Source of the DNA: Daedaleopsis sinensis
Taxonomy: Eukaryota > Basidiomycota > Agaricomycetes > Polyporales > Polyporaceae
Direction of reading: 5' to 3'
DNA: 64,000 nucleotides
Assembly (NCBI GenBank): GCA_033807695.1
Contig: CM066308.1
Span: forward strand, 2,418,001 to 2,482,000
The position numbers and the translations under genes are program-made. This document shows positions 31,401 to 45,048 of the stretch, piece after piece (position 1 is the stretch's first letter; every line of letters begins with the position of its first letter). A model generated the notes under the pieces. That model was not told the DNA's origin. It saw only the letters and a program-made list of their open reading frames with translations, and ran no database searches.

Positions 31401-34400
31401 GATGAGACAGCAGTGCACGCAGCGCTTTCCTAGAAACACTGTCAACATTCAGCTGAACGCGACACGTGCTAGAAATGCTCACTTCCCAGCTTCCTGGTTC
31501 GACTCGTAAAAGGAAGCGAGCATAGCCGTGAGACGGTCCAGCGTGGGCGCAATCTGCAAGGGCTTGACGAAGTCGAGTACCTGGCGATCTGTGGGCGAGT
31601 TGTTCCCCACGTCGGGAGGGAAGAAGGCCTTTTGCTGTAATGGTGGTAACATCAGTATCGCCACCTGATAGCACGGAATATAACTTACACAAACCGCAGC
31701 CATAGCGCCTACGGCAGCATGAGACAGTGCACGAGTTTCGGTCTGGAAAGTCTGGATGGCCTCCGCCTGGCTCGCCGGATCGGCATACGACTTCGCGGCC
31801 ATCGTCTGCATATACACGAGCCGCTTCTTGACACTCTCGGATTGTTTGCCGAGCTGGCACCATTCCTCGCACATCGTGTACAAGGCGAGATACAGGTTGG
31901 AAGGGATGAAACGGTCCGAGTCCTTCAGCGTCGCGAGCGCGTCGAAGAGCCGCTCGATGGTGCCACAGAAGTACTGCCGCAGTCGTTGTAGGTCCCATCT
32001 GTCCCTGTTGTCCGCCGACACAAGGAAAGCTTGCATGTTGCGGACGTACTTCAGGACGTACGTCAACGCCGCCTGCTTCCCCGACGACCGCTGATCCTGC
32101 AACAGGTGCGCGGTGAGGAAGTAGATGTGGGCGAGTGCGGTATGGAACCGCTCCTGTCGGCGGATGCGACCGATCATGGGAGCGGCAGATGCGCCCTTCA
32201 TTCGTGGGTCGTCGTAGTGCTGGCGGGCCTGCAGTTTGCTCAGATCCTCGAGTAACTGCGAGTACCCGATAGCGGGGAAGGAGCTGATGCACGAGACAGC
32301 CGCATCGCGGAAGACGGCGTGTTCGGAGTCGAGGAATCTACTCAGGGCCCAAAAGAGGTCTTGTGTGTTCTGCATCTGGTCGGGGCCAAGGTCGGACTCC
32401 GACCGCGCTCGGGAGTGGTCGCGCATGCCGCCTATAGGGAGCCTTGAGCCAGGCACTATTGCTGTCGCGCAGATGAGCTTGAGCCACATGTGCCACTGGC
32501 CGATGTATTCCTTGTATTCTAGCACCAACCGCTGACCATCCCTGTCTGCAGAAGCGCCCGCACGCTGGGGATTAGTGGGTGGAAGGCGCGAGCTGACGCC
32601 GGCAAGCTGCTGTATTAACCCCGTCCCGCGCGATGCGGCAGCTACGAGTTTCTCCCGAAAAGCGGCCCCGATGCCTGGAGCGAGGGACATGCATATCTGA
32701 ACGAAAAACGGGTAGACCTCTCTCCAGAAGGCCCTATCCTGCACGCTGTCACTCTCGGCGAGGTGAACCAGTTTCTCGCGGATTGCGACCTGCTTCCAGT
32801 AAGCTAGACGGACCTGTTCCTCACCCTCGACGACGTTCTCAAGTCCGTGGAAGAGGGTGTCCGGTGTAGCTTCCTCGAAGAATGCGTGGACAAAGGCGAA
32901 CAACTCGTTCGGTGGCATGATGGCTGCGGGAGTAGAGGGTTCCGGGTGCATGTGGTCCATCAGAAGCTTGAGGAGGCGCAAAGCCTTCACACCCGTCGTG
33001 AACGCGGAAGGCTTCCGATGTGCGAGAAGGAAGAGTGCGCCCGTCTCGGTCTCTTCGACCCGTGCAGTCACGTCATCTATCTCTTCGTTCGTCCACGAGG
33101 AGAACGGTCCCTGCACGGTTTCGCGCACCCATCGATCGACAAAGTTGTACCACAGATTGAGTAGTCGCGTACATTCCACAGGAAGGCGAGGGCCGTAACT
33201 TTCTTGTGTTATGGAAGCAGGCCCGAACAGGAAGGCAGAGAAGCGTGCGAGGAGTTTGGACGCGTGGGTGGGATCCGACATCAACCGCTGCAGGGCAAGC
33301 GTGGCTGCCTCGTCAATGCCGGGTTCTATGTGAATGACACCACGAATGAGCATGTCGAAGACTTCATCAGCAGAAATCGAGGGGTTGAGCAACCGTGGCC
33401 AGGACTGGTAGATGGCTTGCAAAATGGTGATATGAGGAGCGTACTGCTCCGGGTAAGCGATGGAGCCCTCGGGGTGGTGACGGATGATATGGTTGTGAGC
33501 ATCCTCATAGGAAGGACCAAGCCGAGTACTTGTCCATTGGTCATCGAGCACAGACCATCTGCCTACAGCTTGATAGCACGCCTGGGCAATCACATTCAAG
33601 CACAAAGTGGCCCGATCCAAGAATTCCTTCCAATTTGGCTTGGTCGCGATGGACGCGGGAAGTGCGTCCGATGAGCTGGGGTAGTCGTCGCGCGAAGGCA
33701 TGCTGGCAAAATCGGGGCTCGACGGCCATGCTGGCAGCGGCTCCTCGCGTTCAAGCAGGTAGAGGGAAAGTAAGATAGCCTGGATTGCGATGGAAAACCG
33801 TTCCGGAGAGAGGAGGGGTTGGCTCTGCGGCGACTGCGAGTTGACAACACGTTCCTGTAGGAGGTCAAGACATAGTTCGTTGCCGATGTCAAAATGGCGC
33901 GAAAGGACGAAATGAACGATGTAAACGACAGGCTGGAGATTATCTTCCTGAGATGCGAATGAGCGATTTGGCGATAAAAGGTGTTTGGAGATGTTCTCGA
34001 ACTTCAAGGCGACGGTAGACATCGGCTCGTGACAACGATAGAGATACGTCCACAGCAACCGTAGCATGCCGTTGAGGACAGGAACTCGATAGATACGCTC
34101 CTATAGTGATGTCTATGAGTGATTGAAGTGTAGGTTATGACACTGACGTACCTTGATCTTGCCAAGGCCAGCTTCATAACAGGCAGACCAATTACGGAGG
34201 AAGTACTCGTGCGGTGCAACACAGAGCGCAGTGACGGCGAGAGGGTACGCGACATGCCAATACCGCGGCTTCATCATCATGTCTCTGGCTTTAGGATAAA
34301 TTACCTCGATGGCCTTAGCCCAGTCGGGATGATTGACCTCGGCCTGTGCAGTCTAAAGAGCGTTTGTCTATGAGCACCCATGATGTTCGCAAGTCTGTCT

Positions 34401-36206
34401 TGCCCTCACCTTGCCAATGGGATGCAGTATTTGTACTAAAGTCTCGGCGAATACGGTCTTCAGTCGGTTACCGTGCGCATTCTCGTACACTCTGCAGAGC
34501 GAAGCGAGAAACTCTGCTCCTTCTTCAAACCGTTCGGGAGGCCAGACCTGATGCAAAATTAATAGCCGATCGCTCTTTTGCCAACAGCGACACGAACCTT
34601 GATGTTGATGTGCCTCAGACCTTTCACAAGGTTCTCGAATTTCATGTCGGCGTCCTTGCCTACCTGACCGGTGGCTATTGGTCCGAGCTCCGTCAAGAAA
34701 CGGTCCGTGACGCTCTCGAACCTATGGAAGTTGAGTGCATGCTCCCTGCCACGCGGCGCCAGAAAGTCACGGACCTGATATCAGCAAGATGTCCGAGCAG
34801 CGCTGCATGGAGTTCCGCGATAGATCGGTAGTTCGCTGACTGCATACTCATCTTCAGGTCGTTCCGCTTGAACTCTTCAAACGTGAGCTGTTCCAGGCCA
34901 TGTCCGACAGGCTCGGGCAGGCCGTCTTTCGATATCGACCGCGTCACCGCAACCAGCGCGCGACACATGATGTACACCGAAGCTAGCCGCTTCCGTTCAT
35001 TCAACGTTAGCGGGACGTCCGGCATCCGGAGCGCACGAGACGCAGACGGCGACTGCGAGAGGTGCTGGCGGAGAATGTCGGAGCCGACCGGTTCGTCTTG
35101 GGTCTTCCTCCACCGCATGACCGAGTCGACGACGGGTTTGGCGTGTCGTTGGGCCACTTTGCCCAGCGATGACAGGATGTCGTCGAATTTCTCGTCGACG
35201 CCGGGACCCATGTAGTCCTCGAGGTGGACATCACGGTCCTAGCAGAGCGTCTAGTCAGAAAGTTGTTTGCGAGAAACCGGAAGCTGCAGACGCACTACTG
35301 GAAATCGTAAAAACTCATCAATGTGGGCCTCCGCGGACGAGGCGAACCGAATAAAGATAGCATGAAGAGCGTAGTCCGAAGGCGTTCGTGGGTCGATGTT
35401 GATCTTGTCCTCGATGTCCGAGGAGACCCTTTCTTCCATGTGCCCCCCGAACGCATTCGGCATCGGGGGCACGGGGGGCGGAGACGGCGAGAAAGGGTGC
35501 GAGAATCCGACATCGCTGCCGTTGTCCGAGGCGTGGAAGAGCGAGCCCGAGTGCGAGTGCTGGGACCGACCGTAGTTGTGCTCCTTCACCCTGGGCGTGC
35601 GCGACCGCCCGTCCCCACCCGGGGTCGACGGGCGGAACTGCGGCGGGCTTGCGTTCATCGTCTGCGAGCGCTGGGGTACGGGCGGGTGCTGTGCGAGGGA
35701 CGATGTCGACCGGTTGAACGGGTTCTTCAACACGGGGTACTCCTGGTGGTCAAGTGGCGGGAGCGGGGGCGCGTCGCTGAACTTGTTGCTCTTGAACGCA
35801 TTCCGGAGGGACGCGAACGAGGACTTCTTCGTGAAGGGGGAGCTGCTCGTCGTCGCGACGGACGACTGGTTCGAGTGCGTGAACGGGGCCTTCACCTTGC
35901 GCGTCGTGAGCTGTATCGACTGCCCAGAGTCTTGGGAGGTGATCGAGTCCCCGCGCGAGTGGAAGTACGACCCACCAGCCCGCTCGTTCCCCGCCTGAGG
36001 CGTCAGGATGGTAGGGGACTCCAGACCGGAGCTCGAGCTGCCCCACAAGCTCGTCTGCTGCGTGCGTGCGAACAGCGGTGTAGAGTGGTAGTCATCGTCG
36101 TCGTTGAAGTCTGCAAGCCAGTATCATGGCAGCTGTAAGTAAAGCTCGTGAGGGGTAGTGGTAGTGACATACCAGGAATTGTGATCTGCATGCCGTCCGA
36201 ACCCAT
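28429..36206 (-). CDS. mor2: Furry/Mor2/Tao3 cell-morphogenesis scaffold
   Basis: This is the largest host gene of the window: about ten exons, some 2,400 residues, from the ATG at 36206 to the TAG at 28429. It belongs to the Furry family (Mor2 in fission yeast, Tao3 in budding yeast), a helical-repeat scaffold of the NDR/LATS kinase (RAM/MOR) network that sets cell polarity. The N-terminal 260 residues are Ser/Pro-rich and probably phosphorylated. The family-typical start of the helical part follows (ALHAIFIRFASSAEAHIDEF, RDVHLEDYMGPGVDEKFDDI). Then come DMMMKPRYWHVAYPLAV, LNGMLRLLWTYLYRCHE, VVYIVHFVLSRHFDIGNELC and a long HEAT-like body. The C-terminal domain includes DHWTEVITLLMGLVLNKQRW and VVAVFDLGKGTLRPSRI. 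The protein ends in a Gly-rich and acidic Ser/Asp tail. Long opposite-strand open frames over 28.4-29.5 kb are GC-driven shadows. Confidence 0.93.
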
Positions 36207-36616
36207 CGCTAATTCCGTTCTCCCTCCTTTCCACGCATTCAAGGTCGTTACAGGGCACAGTAGAAAGAGGCTGGTGCCTCAAGCCTATAGCGGAAACCAG
36301 ACCAGCAGGCAAGACAAGATGGATGGAGAGAAGTTGGAGTATTTCCATTCCGGAGACTCTCTACTACAAACACTGTTTAGGCGCGCGTAACCGCACCATG
36401 TTCAGCTCCGGACTCGAGTATGTAATGTCTTGGAAGACGAGAAGATTGCAACCCTCAGAAGACTGCCCGTGAAACACTAGCAAAAGCAGAGACAACACCA
36501 TTCGATGAAGCACGGGGGGTGTAACGTCCGCGTAAAGATACATATGCTGGTCATACAAAGTCACATCTACGTCACGTGTACTCGAAACATCCGACTCGGC
36601 GGTGGATATTCTTAGT
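36207..36616. other. Intergenic, tandem minus-strand genes
   Basis: This 410-base stretch must contain the 3' untranslated region of the DAHP synthase gene and the promoter and leader of the Mor2-like gene. No gene or repeat was seen. Confidence 0.5.
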
Positions 36617-38113
<1,497 letters not shown>

Positions 38114-40023
38114 TTCAGACACTGTGCGATGATGTCCGTGGTGGGTGAAATGCGGGGGCGGGAAGGAAAGCGAATGTGAGGACGCGGAGTGGTGGGGGTG
38201 CGTGAACGCTGTTTCAGTATGAGGGTCGCTTAAGGAGACTTTATACATACTGATTGAAGGCTCTGCTTGAGAAGTGATGCAACGAGGTAATCGATGGGGG
38301 GCAGTGGTCGGCCGGTGGACAGAACGTGAGCTGGGACTCGGACTCCGAGCGATGGGCTCGGATTTTGACCCCTTGGTGGCGCCCAAAATCGTAGGACAGG
38401 ACTCCTCCGATCGCAGATCCGAATCGGGCAGACGCCACACACAGCGCTCCTCCGTCACCAACGGCCTCAGCAGAGTTTGCCTAACGTCCTCACTTCCTCC
38501 GTCCATCCGTAGTTTTGTGGTAGGCACGCAAGTCTGCGCAGGACACCTTACTCAAAGTTAGACTGCAGGATCGACACTAATCCAAGTAAAATACGCTCAA
38601 GCGAGACTCCACGGCCAGCAAAAAACGGCATTTCTTCCGCCCCTCGGCGCTCGCCGATGAACGAAAGTAACCTCGACCATCGACTCGCCGCTCAACGCGC
38701 CTCCACGACGGCGTACGTGCGCACATTGGTCGGCATTCACAACGTCAAGTTGGCGCGATGAATCAGCGTCCGCAGAGCAATCCACAAGGTCGGGCGACGA
38801 TAATACTCACACAGCGGCGTCGGCGCGACCAACCATCCCACCAGACATGGGAAGACTTACAGAGCTGTCCAGGAGCTATCTTAGCGCACCGCAAGAAGTG
38901 CGGACACTGACTCCACGGACTCTTACATCCTCGCTCAGAAACGTTCGTCTCCGGGCACAGTGCACGACCGGGTTGGTAACCTATGCGATATGGCTTAGTG
39001 CGGGGAGTACCCCAGCATCAGAACTCTAACGGAGAAACAGAAAGAGACAAATCATGCGGAGTTGAATAGCAGCAGAAGGCGTCACGGTGAGTCGTAACAG
39101 CGTGCACAATTAGGGTTACTATACTCAACATTGACCTCCAACGCGGTGTTAGACCGGTGCCTAACCTCTGGAGAGCTTCTCATGCGCTCTGTCCGGTGTC
39201 AGTCCCGATGTTCAGGTATGAGAGTTAGTACTGAGTAATACGAGCACCGCTCACACCCGTGTTTCTTCATACAGTTCAACCCGAAGTGGAATGTCCCGTG
39301 TACAGGGTCTACAAGAGTTAAACATTTGGGGTACTGCTACTACTTCGAGTTCGCGTCAGCCAGGCGCAAACTCAACGCACGCCAATCCTTGGCATATGTA
39401 TTCTTATCGTGCGTGCCTGCTGTACTCCGCGCTATATGGCGATAGATGCATCTCCGCGGCCCGCTAGCACTGTGGCAGGTGGTGCGGCGTTCGTGGTGCT
39501 ATTCGTGGAGACGAAAGTGCATGCGTCGCCCTACTCACAGCGGAGCACTGGGACGCAGCAGAACTTGCTATGACAGTGACCATAAAAAAGGCGTCAGCAC
39601 CCACGGACTGACCACAATTTTGGATATCCAATGGGAGGCCCAAATCGCGCGCGGTGCCACCACCATCTCGGACGGTGGCTAAGTATGCGCTGGTAAAGCG
39701 TTGAAACGTTGACGTAGACTATTACAGCAAGCCCAGCGGGTCGCTCTGGGGTACAGGAAGTCCTTTACGAGATGGCGGCGACGAGGGAGACGCGTCTTGC
39801 TAGAGTCTAGATCGTCGCTTCTGATGACTCGCTCGACGCGTCTCTGCGTGCGCTGCCGGTGTGAGCGTGTCGCGCACAGAACGTGATCGCGATGGGAGCC
39901 ACGTGAGTAATTGCCACGCGAGCTACAGACGCCGAACCGCTGTCATTCCATACTAGCGCCTACCGACAGCTTGCCATCCCGCCACGCTGAACTCGCCCTC
40001 TCTCACTCGACGCGGACACCACT
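38114..40023. other. 1.9 kb gene-poor interval between divergent genes
   Basis: The left 150 bases hold the leader intron of the DAHP synthase gene. Elsewhere a few splice-donor-like sites occur on the minus strand (near 38806 and 38856), with a short Arg-rich frame at 38597-38785. No consistent gene model emerges. The last 200 bases are the Tim9 promoter. No tandem or inverted repeat, tRNA or transposon terminus was noticed. Confidence 0.4.
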
Positions 40024-40514
40024 ATGGACTTCTCTGGAATGAGCCCGGCCGAGCAGGCCCACATGACGAGGATTATTGAGAAGAAGCAGGTACGCAACCT
40101 TGCCCGCTCTCCAACCGTTGACGCGCCAACGCGTACACATACGACAGATGCAAGACTTCATGCGCATGTACACGAACCTCGTTGAGCGATGCTTCACCTC
40201 GTGCTGCAACGACTTCACGAGCAAGGCGCTTTCGTCGAAAGAGGTACGCTTCACATCCTCTCTGTGCCTTCTGTCCACCATTTGCCGTTCATACCGCCCG
40301 CATCCCGATCTTTGTTCCCTGATGATCGGCTCCACATCCCTAGGAGCAATGTGTTCTCAACTGCACCGACAAGTTCTTGAAGCACTCGGAACGGGTGGGT
40401 GCACGGTTCGCAGAGCAAAATGCCGGTGCGTCCATGTCGTTGCGTTGATGTACTCGTCTGTCAACTCACCGCTCTGCTCTTCCAGAAATGATGGGCGCAG
40501 CCATGAACAAGTGA
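40024..40514 (+). CDS. TIM9: Tim9, small mitochondrial import chaperone
   Basis: Four exons (40024-40089, 40148-40243, 40344-40425, 40486-40514) give 273 coding bases and 90 residues, the usual size. The twin CX3C motif is present (CFTSC and CVLNC) with the expected 16-residue-class spacing, forming two disulfides in the intermembrane space. [14 protein letters not shown] and the C-terminal [12 protein letters not shown] also fit Tim9. With Tim10 it forms a hexamer that escorts hydrophobic carrier proteins and beta-barrels from the TOM channel to TIM22 or SAM. Confidence 0.96.
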
Positions 40515-40925
40515 CCGGTATTCTCCATCGACAGCCCTACATGTAGCGTATAGCCTCCCTGCTCCAGCACGTATAATCGTACACGTTTAATGGCTCACCT
40601 CCCTTCTTCCGGTGATAATCGTACTTCGAAGCAGTCGCGCCGCACCGCAAGTGTACAAGGCAATGCATGACAGGCGGCCTTCCAGGCAATTTTACCGACG
40701 TCTCTGCTGTCGCCGACCGGCGCGGAGGTGCTACGGCACCACGCCTTGAGGTACTCGAAGTACCAGTGGGACAAGCCATGCGTACTCGGATTAATGATTA
40801 CGAGGAGGTAATGTAGGTAGGCACGGAAGAGCGCAAGAAGAACAAGCAAGCGCGGTCACGCCAACAAATTATCACTCGACAATTGCACTGACAGACGAAT
40901 GGGAGCACCTAGCGCCTCAAGCTTC
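40515..40925. other. Intergenic, convergent genes
   Basis: These are the 3' regions of Tim9 and of the peroxiredoxin gene. Open frames on the minus strand at 40537-40849 show no recognisable product and are not called. Confidence 0.5.
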
Positions 40926-41801
40926 TCAAGCCTGGACTGCTTCAGCCGCCTTACCCAGCTCAGCAAGCGTTGGGGCTTCGGGCCCGGGTGCAGCAGGCGT
41001 GGACTCCGCGGGGGGCTCCTCGGCGGCGGCCGGAGCTTCAGCCGCTTTTTTCTCCTCAGCCTCGAGTTTGTCCAACCACTTCGACACGAACTTCACGTGT
41101 GCGCCGTAGTTGACCGTCGTGTCAAGCACGTCCCTGTGCGCGACGTCTGTTAGGGTTCTGGGGACGCAGATATGGCCATGCGCACTCACTTTACGGTGCC
41201 CTGCGAGTCGATCACGAACGTGGTGCGCGCGGTCTCCGCGAGACCGAACAGACCCTTTCCAACATGGTACGCCTTCCGCGCCTCGCCCTTGGCGTCGCTC
41301 AGAACAGGATACTGCGTCGACGGTCGCCGTCAGTCGGGGTGCGGTATGTCAGCCGGGACGGGCACGCCGGGCTCACAGTCAGCTTCTGCTTGTCGACAAA
41401 CGCCTTCTGCTTATCGACCGCGTCAGTCGAGACCCCGACAATCTCCACCTTCGTCCTCTTGAACAGCTCGTTGTCTGCACCACGCCGGTCAGGTCCCCTC
41501 CCACTCACACGCGAGCGCCAGCCGGACAGGGGCTGCTCACCTGCGAGCGCATCGCGGAACTGGCACGCCTCCTTCGTGCAGCCGAAAGAGCCTGTGGTGG
41601 CGTTAGGCGTTAGCGAGGACGCGCAAGGTGGACCGAGGCCCGCCACCGTCGGGCTGAGCTGGGAGAGGACGCACCAGACTTGGGGTAGAAGAACAACGCC
41701 ACCGGGACGCCCTTCGCGCCAGGCGTCAGCGTGTACGTCTCGCCGTCCGCGGCGGGCAGGGCGATGGACGGGGCGGGCTTGCCGACGAGCGGGTGGACCA
41801 T
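40926..41801 (-). CDS. PrxQ/Dot5-type peroxiredoxin
   Basis: The gene starts at the ATG at 41801 (MVHPLVGKPAPSIALPAADG) and ends at 40926, with five exons or so. The motif SFGCTKEACQFRD has the peroxidatic cysteine and a resolving cysteine five positions later, the alpha-2 arrangement of the PrxQ/bacterioferritin-comigratory class. KVEIVGVSTDAVDKQKAFVD and FGLAETARTTFVIDSQG match the rest of the thioredoxin fold. Such enzymes reduce peroxides and are recycled by thioredoxin; yeast Dot5 is nuclear. An Ala/Glu/Pro-rich C-terminal tail of about 45 residues follows the fold and is unusual for the family. A TATATAAA box lies about 80 bases upstream. Confidence 0.92.
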
Positions 41802-42852
41802 TGCGGGCAGTCGTGAGCGTCGTTAGGGACGTGGGGGCTCGGAGAAGAGCTTGGAGGGTGCGTTTTGGATTTGATGGGGCTTTATATATGCAGCACTTAG
41901 GCGAAGGAAGCACACTCGGCCTAGGGCAGGTCTCGCTGGAAGCAGTCTGGAAGGGAAGCACACGTTCTGTGTGCTGCATCCGGGTGCTCGGGGCCTGTAA
42001 TGCTAGTTGATTCGCAACGTGCTGCACAGTGCGCAGGGTCATCAGGGGATGACCCAGAGGTTGTGTGAGATCTCTGTAACCTGGAGGGGGAAGTGCGGCG
42101 AGAAATCATGCTGAGAAGAAGGGGCTTTGCAAAACGGAGATTCCGCAAATGCATCTTGACGTGCTGCCTACATCGCTAACAAAGGGTTGATAGTACCATT
42201 GTGTTTAGGCCTATAAACTATTGAACCAGCAATGAAACGGCCAATTAGCTACATGATGTACCATCAACCAGTCAAGTTGGTCGAGATGGATCCCATAAAC
42301 GGAAGGCCCTGTACGAGACTTCAAAGCGTTTGGTAAAGCCCCCAGAGTTCTACCAAACGGTGCGTAGTCCTGCACATAGCTTGCATGACATTGAGAACTC
42401 GGGTCGTTTCGGTCCCAGGGCCGGTGTCGAGGAGGATGGATGTCACTGATGTCTCTCACGCATGAGCGGCACGCGCCAGCTCGAAATTCATGGACGTCCG
42501 GGACATGCAACTGCTCTAGTACTGCAGCGGTAGCAGGATGGTTAACAAATTGTAGATAATACTACAGGCAAGCACAGTGTTCTATGCAAGTACTGTTCCT
42601 CCGGGATGCCGTGAGAAGGTTTAGAACGAACGCTACGCTGTGCAAGGACTCGGTTATGTACTCCCCCTTGGGGCCAGCTGATCATGTCCACTCACCTCAC
42701 TCCCCCGCCCTCCGGCACTAATGTAGCCGGGTCCGCGAAGCTTCCCGGCCCTACAAATGCGCCTGGTGATCAGTGCGCAGACAAGGATCCGCCTTTCCTA
42801 CCCGTTGTGCTATCTGTCGCGTCAGGACCCTACCCTAGATCCACTCTCGGAC
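41802..42852. other. Intergenic, divergent genes
   Basis: About 1 kb between the peroxiredoxin promoter and the acyl-CoA ligase start. Apart from the peroxiredoxin TATA box nothing is recognised. The short frames between 42200 and 42850 lack family resemblance and splice structure. Confidence 0.5.
41881..41889 (-). promoter_or_regulatory. TATA box of the peroxiredoxin gene
   Basis: Read on the minus strand this is ATATATAAA, about 80 bases upstream of the ATG at 41801. Orientation and spacing fit a core promoter element. Confidence 0.5.
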
Positions 42853-45048
42853 ATGCATTACAAGTCTCCCTTCCCTCCCTTGCCACCGCTGCCGGACAAG
42901 AACCTGCATGACTTCATATTCAGCTCTCCCGCGCTCTCCTCCTCCGAAGACAAGGTTCTGCTCATAGATCCGCTCGCCGGGAGGACTTGGCGCAAGAATG
43001 AATTCAAGGAGAGGGTTTACGATTGCGGCACCGCGCTCGTCTCCCCGGTCTCCGAGGGCGGTCTCGGCATTGCGGCGGAGGGGGAGATGGTCGCTATCAT
43101 GAGCACGAACTGCCTTGTGAGTCCATCCGTCATCGAGCTCAGTCCTCGGCCAACGCGCGGTGCAACTTCAAGGAATACATCACCCTCGTGCACTCCCTAC
43201 TCAGGGTCGCCGTCCCGTTCTCGCTCATTCCCTCCGGCGCGACCGCGTTCGAGCTCGACCACCTCTTCCGGAGCTCCGAGGCGACGCGGTTATTCGTGCA
43301 CCCTTCTCTGCTCCCGCAGGCGCTGGAAGCTGCCCAGAAGATTGGCCTTCCTGATGACCGGGTGTACATCCTCGAGGGGCGCGTCCCTGGCCGAGTAACC
43401 CTCGGACATGTCATTGGCGAGGTCCGGAAGCGAAACTTGCCCCGCGTTCCCTCGAGGCAGGTTAAGCGTGACGCTGTTGCGTACCTTGTTTTCTCCAGCG
43501 GGACTAGCGGCTTGCCCAAAGGTGCGTTTGCAGGCTCCGGCCGGATCGGTGAATGTTTGACGAACGAGGTGCATGTTTGTCTATCTTTGCAGGGGTGATG
43601 CTCTCGCAACGTAATGTTATTGCGTCCCTTGTGCAGGTCGCCGCCGTGACTGAGTTCGAAGGGCCCAATCCCAAGTTCGAGGTGCGTTGGTCCCACTTTC
43701 TCTCAAGCCGCGCGACTGTATTTACAGCTCTTGTGCAGACACAACCCCCGGTATCCCTCGGCTTCTTGCCCATATACCACACGTACGGCCTCCAATTCTC
43801 ATGTCTTCGCCCTGTATGGCTCGGGATCCCCCTTATCCTCATCCCAAGGTGGAATGCCGACCTCGTTCTCGATCTCATCCCCAAGTAAGCGCTGAATTCG
43901 TCGACAACGAACCTTTTCTAATCGCAGCCTACTAGATACCGTGTTTCTATCCTGTCCATGACGCCGCCTGCGATTTTGCAGCTGGTGAATCATCGACGTG
44001 CCAAGGAGGTCGACCTAAGCTCAATTGTGATAACCGGGAGCGGCGCTGCTCATCTGCCACAGGAGATCGCCAAAATGTTCTCGAGGATGGCCAAGAACGT
44101 GCAGCAAGTGTCTGAAGGTGAGAATACAATAAGTACCCGTACGCCCCATTCTGACCCCACCACCGCAGGCTACGGTATGTCGGAGTGTGTGAGTGGCAAA
44201 ACCGACGAGTTGCAAAACCGGACCCCATTCTGACAGTGCTGCATAACGGCAGACGATTTCCGCAACACGGTTCGCGCCAGCCAAGATCGTGGAGCCGGCG
44301 CCCGGCAGTACCGGGGTGCTGCTGCCCGACATGGAGGCCCTCATCGTGCGCGACGACGGCACGCTCGCAGGGCCGAACGAGCCGGGAGAGCTGTGGCTGA
44401 AGGGCCCGAATGTCGCGCTCGGGTACTGGCGCAACCCCAAGGCCACGGAGGAGACCTTCAACGGGGGCGGCGACGGCTGGCTGCGGACGGGCGACCGCTT
44501 CCGCGTCAACAACCTCCAGTTTTTGTGCGTGCTGCCTGGAATGCGCCCCTGGAAGGAAAGATACTGACGTTGCGTTGTGTTTCGTGTGTTTCGTGCTCCG
44601 TGCAGCTTCGTGGAGCGGACGAAGGACATCTTGAAGGTGTCCGGGTCGCAGGTGTCGCCGACGGAGATCGAGAACGCGCTTCTGGCGAACCCGGAGAAGC
44701 TCATCGCGGATGTGTCCGTCGCGGGGGTCTCTGGGGGACGGACGTCGGACGAGAAGGTCCCGCGGGCGTGGATCGTCTTGAGCGAGAACGGCCGCCAACG
44801 TGGCGAGCAGGCGGTCGTGCAGGTGCTGCACTCCTGGATCCAGCAGAACCTGAGCAAGTATAAATGGCTACGGGGAGGAATCGAGGTCGTCGATGAGGTG
44901 CGTTGATTTTGTGGACCCATCTGGCGTTGGATGTTTGGCTCACAGAGACGTCGGACAGATACCCAAGAATCCGACCGGAAAGGTGCTTCGGCGGGTGCTT
45001 CAAGATCGTTATGAGCAGCAGCTCAAGGCACCCAGCGCGAAGCTGTAG
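42853..45048 (+). CDS. AMP-forming acyl-CoA ligase (4CL-like), peroxisomal
   Basis: About nine exons encode some 570 residues of the ANL adenylation family. The start chosen is the ATG at 42853 (MHYKSPFPPLPPLPDKN). The motifs come in order: the phosphate-binding loop YLVFSSGTSGLPKGVM, LGFLPIYHTYGL, VITGSGAAHL, GYGMSE, GELWLKGPNVALGYW, GWLRTGD, the hinge ERTKDILKVSGSQVSPTEIE and the catalytic-lysine region PKNPTGKVLRR. The protein ends in AKL, a type 1 peroxisomal targeting signal. The enzyme should activate an aromatic or medium-chain acid with ATP and load it on CoA inside peroxisomes, perhaps for beta-oxidation of lignin-derived or fatty acids; the substrate is not predictable from the sequence alone. 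Confidence 0.92.

Noticed and set aside
39280..39300. GTTCAACCC, resembling a tRNA T-loop (B box)
   Set aside because: There is no stem around it and no A box or cloverleaf upstream.
44021..44920. Minus-strand 299-codon frame over the acyl-CoA ligase
   Set aside because: The plus strand has all adenylation-domain motifs in order with proper introns; the antisense frame has none.
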